From Tritrichomonas musculus (lineage: Eukaryota > Parabasalia > Tritrichomonadida > Tritrichomonadidae), in NCBI GenBank assembly GCA_039105265.1, contig JAPFFF010000014.1:2170001-2234000 (forward strand): a DNA stretch of 64,000 bases, given 5' to 3'. The notes under the pieces are model-generated. The model searched no databases. It worked only from the letters and a program-made list of their open reading frames with translations, and had not been told where the DNA came from. Position 1 is the stretch's first letter. Each line of letters begins with the position of its first letter. Shown here piece by piece: positions 1 through 10,600 of the stretch. The position numbers and the translations under genes were made by a program.

Positions 1-382
1 TTCTCTCATTTAAGTTCTTGTTCAATTGTTTTATCCGTTACTCATTGTTCCTCATTTTCAGATCTCAATCTGATATCCTCAATTACATTGTTACATTGTT
101 TCAAGTTCTTTGTTCTTTAGACGAGTTGTTTTACATCAGACTCGGAAACCATCGCTGGTTTGTAACACAACCCGTCCTCAGAATGATCTGTGTTGCTCAA
201 TGATCATTTTTTGGCGACCGTTTATTCCAAGTCTGACTCATTACTTGAAGTCTTTTTGGACCTTTTAACTTCAAGTTTTACCTTTTTCCTTTTATTTTCC
301 TTTTTTTTCTTAAAGCTTATGCCTAGCTTTTTTATTAATTGCTTAATCGCAAAACTCTTAAAGCATTTAATAAACATTTAAA
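1..382 (+). mobile_element. Short tRNA-targeted element, 3' part (partial at window edge)
   Basis: This is the last ~380 bp of the ~1.05-kb short element seen complete at 14685-15733; the two match almost base for base from ttctctcattta to the end. It closes with the AATAAAC box and cattta, then aa, then the tRNA-Asn tail. A hairpin (aaagct/agcttt) lies ~65 bp before the end. Short open frames at 18-203 and 190-381 are not kept between copies as proteins and are not called as genes. The 5' part lies outside the window. Confidence 0.8.
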
Positions 383-406
383 CCACACGGGAGGAGATTT
401 TTTTTT
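383..406 (+). repeat. tRNA-Asn tail target duplication (G variant)
   Basis: The sequence ccacacgggaggag plus a T-run is the 3' T-arm/acceptor strand of tRNA-Asn(GTT) with one A-to-G change (gggaagag to gggaggag). It separates the partial short element from element 1 and marks the duplicated target. Confidence 0.85.
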
Positions 407-417
407 AGTTTTCATAT

Positions 418-3400
418 ATGCTTTTTTGCACGACCAAACCTAGATTTTCCGAATTAGCACTCGACGCTGATTCGATTGATACCAAAATTGATGATTTTGG
501 TGGAAATTTTTCTGATGATGATGGAAATGGAACACCCGAATTTCGCAGTTTTTCGCCTCAAATTAGTACAGTAGATAGCCCTTTCAATATAAATTACAAC
601 AAACTCGCTACTTCTCCAATATCTCGCAACTCAAGAGAGATCAATTCAAAGACGCACCAAAACGGGGACCAGTTTGCCCCGAACACAACTCAATCAAATA
701 CACAGCCTCGATATGTTCCAAATGTTCCTCATAATCTTCCCGCGCAATACTCACTCACAGATCGAATTTCATATCCTACGGAGCAGCGGCACCCGCCGGT
801 TGGACCTGCTCCTATCAACATACGGAGTACCTCACAGAGCGATTCCAACGTTTCCCCAGACTTTTCAGATTCCGAAGAATTTAGATCAGATGCGCATCAA
901 AGTGATTCTACGAGCCGACCAAATTGCGCCAGAAATCTCATAGTTCCTAATACACAAAGGACGACAGAGGTACTCCTGCAGTCAGGAGTACACTATAATC
1001 CGACGAATCCAGAGGGTGGTCAGAACCCCTCTTGGTTCGTCATTACGAGCGATCCTTCACTGGCTGCCCGTTCCCCTCTGAGTTACCTTGCAAAGGATAA
1101 GTCAGTTGAAGGTGTATTGGTTGCCCGAGGACAAATGATCATTTCGAATGGGCAACCAATACTCGACCGAAACCGCCCGGCAGTACCTGCTTCAGATGCA
1201 GAACTCAGCCAGAAGGTGCTCCTCCCTGAGACCTTCGTCCATCCGAGCACGGTTCCGGCGGTTCCATTCAATTTTTGCTCCTTCCCACGTTCGCCTTTTG
1301 TTTCCCATGTATACAATGTATTAAACTCGCTGGCGGTCTCATTCTCGTGCAACATCGGTTGCAATAATCACTTCACCGACTTTTCAAATCACATGTCAGT
1401 CATGAATACCAATATGTTCAATGTTAATAATAGTAATAGTTTCACTAATAATAGTTTCATTAATAATAATATCTCTAACTATAATGTTTCTCATAACAAT
1501 GTTAATCTTGTTCATCATAGCGTTGACGTCGACAACCAGACTGTCGAGTCAACTGCTCATGTAGCTCACCACAGCGTTGACGTCGACAATCGGGTTGTCG
1601 CGTCAATGGCTCATGTTGCTCATCATAGCGTTGACGTCGACAATCAGATTGTCGCGTCAACGGCACACGTGGTACATCATAATGTTGACGTTGACAATCA
1701 GATTGTCAAGTCAACAGCCCACGTCGCTCATCATTCTGTTGACGTTGACTATCAGACTGTCAAGTCAACAGCCCTCGTTGCTGTTGACGTTGACAATCAG
1801 TTGTCAAGTCAACAGCCCACGTCGCTCATCACGCTGTTGACGTTGACTGTCAAGTCAACAGCCCACGTCGCTCATCACGCTGTTGACGTTGACAATCAGA
1901 CTGTCAAGTCAACAGCCCACGTCGCTCATCACACTGTTGACGTTGACAATCAGATTGTCAAGTCAACAGCTCACGTCGCTCATCACGCTGTTGACGTTGA
2001 CAATCAGATTGTCAAGTCAACAGCTTACGTCGCTCATCACGCTGTTGACGTTGACAATCAGATTGTCAAGTCAACAGCTCACGTCGCTCATCACGCTGTT
2101 GACGTTGACAATCAGATTGTCAAGTCAACAGCTCACGTCGCTCATCACGCTGTTGACGTTGACAATCAGATTGTCAAGTCAACAGCTCACGTCGCTCATC
2201 ACGCTGTTGACGTTGACAATCAGATTGTCAAGTCAACAGCTCACGTCGCTCATCACGCTGTTGACGTTGACAATCAGATTGTCAAGTCAACAGCTCACGT
2301 CGCTCATCACGCTGTTGACGTTGACAATCGGGTTGTCGCGTCAACAGCTCACGTCACTCACCACAACGTTGACGTTGACAACCAAACCGTCACGTCAACG
2401 GCTCACATCACGCATCATTCTGTTGGCGTTGACGATCGGGTTGTCACGTCAACTGCTCACATCGATCATCATCAAGTAGTCACGAAGGAGAAATTATTCA
2501 CATCAGTGATTGAGGTACCTAAGTTTGTGTTCGAGATCAATGAGAAAGTGGTTCCACTATTTACTCTCTCTGGGAACCATTCGTTGCTTAACACATTCTC
2601 AAACAATAATTTCCTCGGATCTCGAACCAACTCCTTAGGTACTCAAACTACCAGTAACTCTTCTGGTACAAGCAGCGTTGTTAGTGGTGCTGAAGAGTTC
2701 ACCGATGCTCATTCTCACTCTGAACACTCTGATCATTCCGATGATGACAATCACGGTGGTAGTGATGATAATCCTTCTTCACCTGTGGGTGACAATGTTT
2801 CCATTGATTGGATCGTGAGCGAATTGGCTGGTGTGAAGACCAAAACAGACATGAAGTCTCTCATTGATATCTTGCAGGTGGCAAACATCGACACTTCACC
2901 ATTCGCAAACGTTAGCGACGTTGACACTCCTATCATTCTCCTCATGTATCAGAAAGACAGATGGTTAGGAGTTGGGCAGTTTTACTGCCCTTGCTGCGAC
3001 AAAACGTTTCCCACATGTGCGTCCTTGTCTTTTCACCTCAAATCGACGCACACGACGAATAACATTCCTCTGGAGCAAGCGGCGTTCGAGTACATTGTCG
3101 GCAGGAAGCTGAGGTGGAAGATCGATTCACCTCACCTTCCGCCTGACGCTTTTCACTATCGTACCATTCACGTTTGTCCGTGCAGCGACTGCGACTACTT
3201 GGTCAGCAGAGCGAACTCATTGAGCAGCCACATGGGCTCATCGCACCAGGACATGGAAGCGCTTAAACGTGAAGTTGGAGTCTTCTGGGCGATGAGCATT
3301 CTGCACGCTAAGAAACATCGGAAATTACTTGTGGCTAGCGATGTTTACCATGACCTGCACGGTTCCTTGTGCATGAAATGCAAGGACTTCGTTGGTAGAG

Positions 3401-6400
3401 ACAAAGCTACAGTCAAACAGCATACCAACAGATCACATCCCCAGGCCAATGTTGAAGGTCATCGGGTTCAGGCAATCGACATCAGTATATCCGTTAATTG
3501 GCTTTCGCCTGAAACCGATGACGATGAAATTCGTGAAGCCAACACTGACCTGGAGAGAATCAAGATTGTGAGGAGTGAGAACAGAGTCACTCAAGATGAT
3601 GAGAGACAGATGCCAGTGCAACCTCGGGCAGACGAATCGGTGGATCTCCAAGTGATGGAAGATCGTCGTCGCGGGGAAGACTCACGCAGACGGAGACGAC
3701 AGGCTGGGTTCATACCTGCCAACGAGAGACTGCCTGAGGCGCACTTGCATTCAGTCTCTTCATCTAGCGAAGAAGATACTCACACAATTGATGAACATCC
3801 GGCTCACCCAGCGTCAGCTTCGATCGTGGACATTGAGAGTTGCCTGTCCAAAGCTGAGAATTGGAAGTCGAGGTGCATGAAGGAAGATGATGATTTCGTG
3901 CACCTCCCGAAGCTGTGGGGTGACCGTTTAGCGAAACACAGGAAAAAGTTCGAAGAAGTGTTTAACAGTGAAGTCAAGGATGTTCTCAATTGGTATAATG
4001 AAGCTATTAACCTCTCTGACTCTTTGGAAAAGAGCAGCCGAATGCTTCTCTGCGAAGGGATGATTTCGAAAATCATTCTCATTCTACGGAAGTCGATTAG
4101 GAAGTTCGTTCGTTCGGCACGGAGAGGTTCAGATAAGATTCGTCGCCCGCATTCCTTGGAGACACCGATTCAGATGAAGTCGGCCTCCAAATTCATCGCT
4201 GGTATTGAACTCCTGCATTCCCGCATTCACATCACTGATGAAGATCTCGATCAACCTCAACGTAATGTCATCGCAGACATCAAAGAAAAGCTTGTTCGCT
4301 TTCTGTCACAGGCTCCTTTGGAGTTCTCTCAACTTCTTGGGAGTGGTGACTTGGACTCAATTGACGGTTTGATTTACGATGAGCATTACGATGAAAGGAT
4401 GAAATTCATACGTGCCAAGCTAGAGGAATTGGAGATTCTCAACAACTCTCCTTCCTCGCTTGGCTACAAGAAGTTCCTTCAGAAATTCTACGCTGAAGAC
4501 GCCAAACGTACACTCGACTGGTTCGTGTTGAACGACGACACACCGGAATGTGTCGTCCCAGTCGAAGATTTCGAGAACGTGTACGGGTCCTCGTGGAGCG
4601 ATGCTGCTGCTCTCGGGGATGACCCAGATGGTGTTTACACTCTTCAGCGCAGAATTTCATCGAATAATTCTGATGAACTCAAATCACTCATCCTCAACGA
4701 AGAAGCTATTCTCAAAGCGGTCAGATCGAGATCCAATCTGTCTGCCGTCGGATGCGACGGCATTTCAAATGGTGTGTGGAAGGTTGGCGGGAGTGTCACG
4801 GCGACGATCATCAAGAATGTGTTGTGTTGCATGCTTGACACGGGTCTCTTTCCGGAGGTGTTGAAAATGAACAAAACCGTCATGTTGTTTAAGAAAGGAG
4901 ACCCTGACGACGCCCATTCGTGGCGTCCTATCACCATCACTCCGACGATTTATCGGATGCTGATGTGTCACATCAGCCGCTCGCTTCAAACGCTGAATTC
5001 AAAACATAGGTTCATATCACCGAGTCAGAAAGGATTCATGCGTATTCCAGCTGGGGCGGCTGAGCATGCAACTGTGGTTGATGAGATGATACACGATGCT
5101 GCACGGAACCAAAAGTCACTCTACATCACGACGATCGACTTTTCTGATGCATTTGGTTCCGTACCACATAAACTTATTAAAAAGAATCTTACAGACATTG
5201 GCTTTGATCTTTCTTTTGTTAAAACGATTATTAATTCGTACAGAGACTCTTCGACGAAGATCATCAGCAACAACAGACGATCTAATTCTATCTGTTTTCG
5301 CAAAGGCGTCAAGCAAGGTTGTCCGCTGAGTCCGACGTTATTCAACATTTGTATCGAACCTCTCCTCGCGCGGTTGAACGCTTGCAAGGAGGACGGTTAT
5401 CATTGGTTGGACTCAGCGACAACCGTTCAAGCTTACGCCGATGACATAATCGTGTTCTCGGACTCGGAAGTCGGGATGAAGAACTTGCTTTCGGTCGTGG
5501 AGCACTTCTGCAGTTATGCAGGCGACATGAAGATCAACTGCAAGAAGTGCCACGCTTTCACATACATTGCTCACAATGGTTCTCGCAGTGTGTTGAACGA
5601 CAACTTCACCATTGCTGGAGGACGTATTGATAACATCAGTATTCAGAACAATACAACGTATCTCGGACTTCCAATCGCGTGCAAATCTTCGCAGCGTAAA
5701 CATCACGTTTTTCGGCGAATCGAAGACATGACGAAGGACGTCATTCGAATTACTAGCAGCGCTCTTCGGTTCACACAAGCGGTTGACGCCATCAAACGGT
5801 TCGTGATTCCCAAGATTGACTACGAACTGATGGCGAACACAGCACCGACAAATTGCCTCAGTCGCTTAGATGAACTCATTCGGGGCAAGCTGTCCAAAAT
5901 GATCGGTGCTGCTGGTATTCCAACCGCCTGGTTCTACACGACGAAAAACGATGGCGGTCTTTACATACAGAAACTCACAGATCGCCAGAAAGCTCTCACT
6001 ATCAGACTCTACATTGCTTTGATGGAGTCTAACGATAAAAGCATCCGTGATATGGTCAAGGCTTCTGATGAAGCCGAGATCATCTTCAGGGATGCTACCA
6101 TCGACTTGACTTCACCGTTCTTGCACCTAAAAGTTAAAGACAATGGTGCGTTAGATGCAAAGCGTAACCGCGGGACGTCGAACATCTTAGCCCGATGTGT
6201 TAAAGCTTTGCACGACGCTAACATGGGTCTGATACTCAAAGATGATATGTTTACGCTCAAAGATCTGAATAGTAATGTCACATATGATGTTAACACCTCT
6301 AATGTTGTTAAACACATCATGAAAGTCATGAGTGACCGTTACTATTCAGATCTTTGTCAGCACAAGATGAGAGGACATACATTCACGACATTGAAAAACT

Positions 6401-7488
6401 CACCATTGAGCAACTACTTCATGAAGCCCAATGCTTTGATGGCGGACTCTGTTGTCAGATTCGCTATCAAAGCACGTACGAATACGCTCATGACAGCATC
6501 ACTTGCTGCTCACAGAAACCCTCAAATGAGTAACCGTTGCACTCGTTGTGGACAGATTGAAACTCTCAATCACATCTTAAACGGGTGCAAGCGGTGCAAA
6601 CACAAATTCACAAAGAGACACGACGAAGTTGTCAAGGTACTTTGCAAGTACCTTACCGAAAAGAAGAGAGTCATCGTGCATTGTAACCAAAGTGTTCGTG
6701 GACGCAGCAACGAACACATCACTGGTGACTCTGCTTCTCTCAGACCAGATGTATGGTGGTGGGACGGTGACCAGCTGAAGATAGCTGAATTCACCATCCC
6801 ATACGGAATGTTATCTGGCGATGATGATGAATCCACCTTAGTCATACGACGCAGAGAGAAGTTGAACAAGTACCAGAAGCTTGTCGATGATTGCAAAAAC
6901 CAGTTGAACTGCAATGTGTCGCTATTTGTGTTCATTGTCTCCTCCCTCGGTGCAATACCCGATGACACCATCAATGAACTCAAGAAAGTGACAGTCACGA
7001 CCAAAGACGCACTCAAACTTGCAGGGAGGATGGTAGCAGCCGCTTTACGGGAATCTATGATATTGTACATTGATACTAAGATTAAGAAGAGGGTTAACGA
7101 CAACAATGAAGATGAAGATAACGATAACGATAACGATAATGGTAACGATTATGATAACGATGTTGAAAATGTTAATGTTCTTGATACTGATGGTGACGAT
7201 GATTCTAATGATCTCAATGATACTAGCTCCAATGTTACCGACGGGGAGTCCGCAGACGATGAGTACAACTCTGTCAACATCCTGGACGACGAAGAATGGC
7301 GGGAACTCATTGATGCAAGTGCGGATGTTGACAGGTCGGGGCCCCCGTCTGAGCTTGACACTACTGATGATGAAACTGACGTACTGGAAAATCCAGGCAC
7401 CACCCCACTATGGAACCAAACTCAAGGTGCCGACCCTGCCTCCGCTACCGAAGAGGAGGGAGTCCAACACTCCTCTTCTGAATTTTAG
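418..7488 (+). CDS. Retrotransposon polyprotein: zinc fingers, reverse transcriptase, restriction-like endonuclease (subfamily A)
   Basis: The protein has 2356 aa and would bind, nick and reverse-transcribe into the tRNA-Asn target. In order it has: a Ser/Asn-rich N terminus; a block shared with subfamily B (about residues 180-330, TEVLLQSGVHYNP); an 18-aa tandem array (365-686); C2H2 fingers at C857/C860/H873/H878, C920/C925/H938/H943 and C985/C988/H1002/H1007; the RT with D1574 (motif A), KQGCPLSP (motif B) and YADD at 1673-1676; a CCHC knuckle C2041/C2044/H2052/C2057; an endonuclease core R2109-P-D2111...E2124; and an acidic Asp/Asn-rich tail. All catalytic residues seen are intact, so it may be active. 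The ATG was chosen because it aligns with the start in the other copies and sits just behind the initiator-like motif. R2/NeSL-like assignment is from architecture, not a tree. Confidence 0.92.
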   Translation: MLFCTTKPRFSELALDADSIDTKIDDFGGNFSDDDGNGTPEFRSFSPQISTVDSPFNINYNKLATSPISRNSREINSKTHQNGDQFAPNTTQSNTQPRYVPNVPHNLPAQYSLTDRISYPTEQRHPPVGPAPINIRSTSQSDSNVSPDFSDSEEFRSDAHQSDSTSRPNCARNLIVPNTQRTTEVLLQSGVHYNPTNPEGGQNPSWFVITSDPSLAARSPLSYLAKDKSVEGVLVARGQMIISNGQPILDRNRPAVPASDAELSQKVLLPETFVHPSTVPAVPFNFCSFPRSPFVSHVYNVLNSLAVSFSCNIGCNNHFTDFSNHMSVMNTNMFNVNNSNSFTNNSFINNNISNYNVSHNNVNLVHHSVDVDNQTVESTAHVAHHSVDVDNRVVASMAHVAHHSVDVDNQIVASTAHVVHHNVDVDNQIVKSTAHVAHHSVDVDYQTVKSTALVAVDVDNQLSSQQPTSLITLLTLTVKSTAHVAHHAVDVDNQTVKSTAHVAHHTVDVDNQIVKSTAHVAHHAVDVDNQIVKSTAYVAHHAVDVDNQIVKSTAHVAHHAVDVDNQIVKSTAHVAHHAVDVDNQIVKSTAHVAHHAVDVDNQIVKSTAHVAHHAVDVDNQIVKSTAHVAHHAVDVDNRVVASTAHVTHHNVDVDNQTVTSTAHITHHSVGVDDRVVTSTAHIDHHQVVTKEKLFTSVIEVPKFVFEINEKVVPLFTLSGNHSLLNTFSNNNFLGSRTNSLGTQTTSNSSGTSSVVSGAEEFTDAHSHSEHSDHSDDDNHGGSDDNPSSPVGDNVSIDWIVSELAGVKTKTDMKSLIDILQVANIDTSPFANVSDVDTPIILLMYQKDRWLGVGQFYCPCCDKTFPTCASLSFHLKSTHTTNNIPLEQAAFEYIVGRKLRWKIDSPHLPPDAFHYRTIHVCPCSDCDYLVSRANSLSSHMGSSHQDMEALKREVGVFWAMSILHAKKHRKLLVASDVYHDLHGSLCMKCKDFVGRDKATVKQHTNRSHPQANVEGHRVQAIDISISVNWLSPETDDDEIREANTDLERIKIVRSENRVTQDDERQMPVQPRADESVDLQVMEDRRRGEDSRRRRRQAGFIPANERLPEAHLHSVSSSSEEDTHTIDEHPAHPASASIVDIESCLSKAENWKSRCMKEDDDFVHLPKLWGDRLAKHRKKFEEVFNSEVKDVLNWYNEAINLSDSLEKSSRMLLCEGMISKIILILRKSIRKFVRSARRGSDKIRRPHSLETPIQMKSASKFIAGIELLHSRIHITDEDLDQPQRNVIADIKEKLVRFLSQAPLEFSQLLGSGDLDSIDGLIYDEHYDERMKFIRAKLEELEILNNSPSSLGYKKFLQKFYAEDAKRTLDWFVLNDDTPECVVPVEDFENVYGSSWSDAAALGDDPDGVYTLQRRISSNNSDELKSLILNEEAILKAVRSRSNLSAVGCDGISNGVWKVGGSVTATIIKNVLCCMLDTGLFPEVLKMNKTVMLFKKGDPDDAHSWRPITITPTIYRMLMCHISRSLQTLNSKHRFISPSQKGFMRIPAGAAEHATVVDEMIHDAARNQKSLYITTIDFSDAFGSVPHKLIKKNLTDIGFDLSFVKTIINSYRDSSTKIISNNRRSNSICFRKGVKQGCPLSPTLFNICIEPLLARLNACKEDGYHWLDSATTVQAYADDIIVFSDSEVGMKNLLSVVEHFCSYAGDMKINCKKCHAFTYIAHNGSRSVLNDNFTIAGGRIDNISIQNNTTYLGLPIACKSSQRKHHVFRRIEDMTKDVIRITSSALRFTQAVDAIKRFVIPKIDYELMANTAPTNCLSRLDELIRGKLSKMIGAAGIPTAWFYTTKNDGGLYIQKLTDRQKALTIRLYIALMESNDKSIRDMVKASDEAEIIFRDATIDLTSPFLHLKVKDNGALDAKRNRGTSNILARCVKALHDANMGLILKDDMFTLKDLNSNVTYDVNTSNVVKHIMKVMSDRYYSDLCQHKMRGHTFTTLKNSPLSNYFMKPNALMADSVVRFAIKARTNTLMTASLAAHRNPQMSNRCTRCGQIETLNHILNGCKRCKHKFTKRHDEVVKVLCKYLTEKKRVIVHCNQSVRGRSNEHITGDSASLRPDVWWWDGDQLKIAEFTIPYGMLSGDDDESTLVIRRREKLNKYQKLVDDCKNQLNCNVSLFVFIVSSLGAIPDDTINELKKVTVTTKDALKLAGRMVAAALRESMILYIDTKIKKRVNDNNEDEDNDNDNDNGNDYDNDVENVNVLDTDGDDDSNDLNDTSSNVTDGESADDEYNSVNILDDEEWRELIDASADVDRSGPPSELDTTDDETDVLENPGTTPLWNQTQGADPASATEEEGVQHSSSEF
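1510..2475 (+). repeat. 54-bp (18-aa) tandem repeat array in element 1
   Basis: There are about 18 units of a 54-bp repeat encoding variants of HHAVDVDNQIVKSTAHVA. Each unit contains an inverted repeat, gttgac-g-ttgacaa then ttgtcaa-gtcaac around a ~5-nt loop. Units in the middle are almost identical and those at the edges diverge. Around 1783-1850 three small deletions shift the frame out and back, so the protein there reads QLSSQQPTSLITLL before it returns to VKSTAHVA. Confidence 0.95.
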
Positions 7489-7593
7489 GCAGATTTTTTG
7501 TTGGGGCCCGCCCCTTTTATTTTATTGTGAGTGAATCATCACTCTCGTTTATTAGTATTTTATACTTACTCTAATGATTAATAAACGAATTTA
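7489..7593 (+). promoter_or_regulatory. Element 3' UTR with terminal hairpin and AATAAA box
   Basis: The region holds ggggcccgcccc, the stem gagtg/cactc (loop aatcat), and ttaataaacgaattta at the very end. The same 3' UTR follows elements 2, 3, B1 and B2 with only T-run differences. The AATAAAC box is shared with the short element. It probably contains the polyadenylation signal and the RNA feature the reverse transcriptase recognises; both roles are inferred. Confidence 0.6.
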
Positions 7594-7617
7594 CCACACG
7601 GGAGGAGATTTTTTTTT
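7594..7617 (+). repeat. tRNA-Asn tail target duplication (G variant)
   Basis: ccacacgggaggag plus T-run between elements 1 and 2, with the same A-to-G change as at 383 and 14661. Confidence 0.85.
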
Positions 7618-7628
7618 AGTTTTCATAT

Positions 7629-10600
7629 ATGCTTTTTTGCACGACCAAACCTAGATTTTCCGAATTAGCACTCGACGCTGATTCGATTGATACCAAAATT
7701 GATGATTTTGGTGGAAATTTTTCTGATGATGATGGAAATGGAACACCCGAATTTCGCAGTTTTTCGCCTCAAATTAGTACAGTAGATAGCCCTTTCAATA
7801 TAAATTACAACAAACTCGCTACTTCTCCAATATCTCGCAACTCAAGAGAGATCAATTCAAAGACGCACCAAAACGGGGACCAGTTTGCCCCGAACTCAAC
7901 TCAATCAAATACACAGCCTCGATATGTTCCAAATGTTCCTCATAATCTTCCCGCGCAATACTCACCCACAGATCGAATTTCATATCCTACGGAGCAGCGG
8001 CACCCGCCGGTTGGACCTGCTCCTATCAACATACGGAGTACCTCACAGAGCGATTCCAACGTTTCCCCAGACTTTTCAGATTCCGAAGAATTTAGATCAG
8101 ATGCGCATCAAAGTGATTCTACGAGCCGACCAAATTGCGCCAGAAATCTCATAGTTCCTAATACACAAAGGACGACAGAGGTACTCCTGCAGTCAGGAGT
8201 ACACTATAATCCGACGAATCCAGAGGGTGGTCAGAACCCCTCTTGGTTCGTCATTACGAGCGATCCTTCACTGGCTTCCCGTTCCCCTCTGAGTTACCTT
8301 GCAAAGGATAAGTCAGTTGAAGGTGTATTGGTTGCCCGAGGACAAATGATCATTTCGAATGGGCAACCAATACTCGACCGAAACCGCCCGGCAGTACCTG
8401 CTTCAGATGCAGAACTCAGCCAGAAGGTGCTCCTCCCTGAGACCTTCGTCCATCCGAGCACGGTTCCGGCGGTTCCATTCAATTTTTGCTCCTTCCCACG
8501 TTCGCCTTTTGTTTCCCATGTATACAATGTATTAAACTCGCTGGCGGTCTCATTCTCGTGCAACATCGGTTGCAATAATCACTTCACCGACTTTTCAAAT
8601 CACATGTCAGTCATGAATACCAATATGTTCAATGTTAATAATAGTAATAGTTTCACTAATAATAGTTTCATTAATAATAATATCTCTAACTATAATGTTT
8701 CTCATAACAATGTTAATCTTGTTCATCATAGCGTTGACGTCGACAACCAGACTGTCGAGTCAACTGCTCATGTAGCTCACCACAGCGTTGACGTCGACAA
8801 TCGGGTTGTCGCGTCAATGGCTCATGTTGCTCATCATAGCGTTGACGTCGACAATCAGATTGTCGCGTCAACGGCACACGTGGTACATCATAATGTTGAC
8901 GTTGACAATCAGATTGTCAAGTCAACAGCCCACGTCGCTCATCATTCTGTTGACGTTGACTATCAGACTGTCAAGTCAACAGCCCTCGTTGCTAATCATT
9001 CTGTTGACGTTGACAATCAGATTGTCAAGTCAACAGCCCACGTCGCTCATCACGCTGTTGACGTTGACAATCAGACTGTCAAGTCAACAGCTCACGTCGC
9101 TCATCACACTGTTGACGTTGACAATCAAACTGTCAAGTCAACAGCTCACGTCGCTCATCACGCTGTTGACGTTGACAATCAGATTGTCAAATCAACAGCT
9201 CACGTCGCTCATCACGCTGTTGACGTTGACAATCAGATTGTCAAGTCAACAGCTCACGTCGCTCATCACGCTGTTGACGTTGACAATCAGATTGTCAAGT
9301 CAACAGCTCACGTCGCTCATCACGCTGTTGACGTTGACAATCAGATTGTCAAGTCAACAGCTCACGTCGCTCATCACGCTGTTGACGTTGACAATCGGGT
9401 TGTCGCGTCAACAGCTCACGTCACTCACCACAACGTTGACGTTGACAACCAAACCGTCACGTCAACAGCTCACATCACGCATCATTCTGTTGGCGTTGAC
9501 GATCGGGTTGTCACGTCAACTGCTCACATCGATCATCATCAAGTAGTCACGAAGGAGAAATTATTCACATCAGTGATTGAGGTACCTAAGTTTGTGTTCG
9601 AGATCAATGAGAAAGTGGTTCCACTATTTACTCTCTCTGGGAACCATTCGTTGCTTAACACATTCTCAAACAATAATTTCCTCGGATCTCGAACCAACTC
9701 CTTAGGTACTCAAACTACCAGTAACTCTTCTGGTACAAGCAGCGTTGTTAGTGGTGCTGAAGAGTTCACCGACGCTCATTCTCACTCTGAACACTCTGAT
9801 CATTCCGATGATGACAATCACGGTGGTAGTGATGATAATCCTTCTTCACCTGTGGGTGACAATGTTTCCATTGATTGGATCGTGAGCGAACTGGCTGGTG
9901 TGGAGACCAAATCAGACATGAAGTCTCTCATTGATATCTTGCAGGTGGCAAACATCGACATTTCACCATTCGCAAACGTTAGCGACGTTGACACTCCTAT
10001 CATTCTCCTCATGTATCAGAAAGACAGATGGTTAGGAGTTGGGCAGTTTTACTGCCCTTGCTGCGACAAAACGTTTCCCACATGTGCGTCCTTGTCTTTT
10101 CACCTCAAATCGACGCACACGACGAATAACATTCCTCTGGAGCAAGCGGCGTTCGAGTACATTGTCGGCAGGAAGCTGAGGTGGAAGATCGATTCACCTC
10201 ACCTTCCGCCTGACGCTTTTCACTATCGTACCATTCACGTTTGTCCGTGCAGCGACTGCGACTACTTGGTCAGCAGAGCGAACTCATTGAGCAGCCACAT
10301 GGGCTCATCGCACCAGGACATGGAAGCGCTTAAACGTGAAGTTGGAGTCTTCTGGGCGATGAGCATTCTGCACGCTAAGAAACATCGAAAATTACTTGTG
10401 GCTAGCGATGTGTACCATGACCTGCACGGTTCCTTGTGCATGAAATGCAAGGACTTCGTTGGTAGAGACAAAGCTACAGTCAAACAGCATACCAACAGAT
10501 CACATCCCCAGGCCAATGTTGAAGGTCATCGGGTTCAGGCAATCGACATCAGTATATCCGTTAAATGGCTTTCGCCTGAAACCGATGACGATGAAATTCG

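Larger units (their letters stand above)
407..7593 (+). mobile_element. Full-length R2/NeSL-like non-LTR retrotransposon, element 1 (subfamily A)
   Basis: This ~7.19-kb copy lies between two tRNA-Asn tail fragments (383-406 and 7594-7617). It has no LTRs and no poly(A) tail. The 5' leader before the ATG is only ~11 nt and contains an initiator-like TCATAT. The single ORF is followed by a ~105-bp 3' UTR with a ggggcccgcccc stretch, a small hairpin (gagtg...cactc) and AATAAAC close to the end. It is ~99% identical to element 2 by eye apart from the repeat array. R2-type elements nick one strand of a fixed site and prime reverse transcription there; the fixed 3' junctions here fit that mechanism. 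Confidence 0.9.

Noticed and set aside
4439-4660. Antisense frames inside the retrotransposon ORFs (repeated in each copy)
   Set aside because: They recur only because the sense sequence recurs; they have no domain and are Arg/Ser-rich shadows of the RT region.
8721-9539. CRISPR-like array (regular palindromic repeats)
   Set aside because: There are no unique spacers, the units are contiguous and in frame within a eukaryotic retrotransposon ORF, and no cas genes are present.
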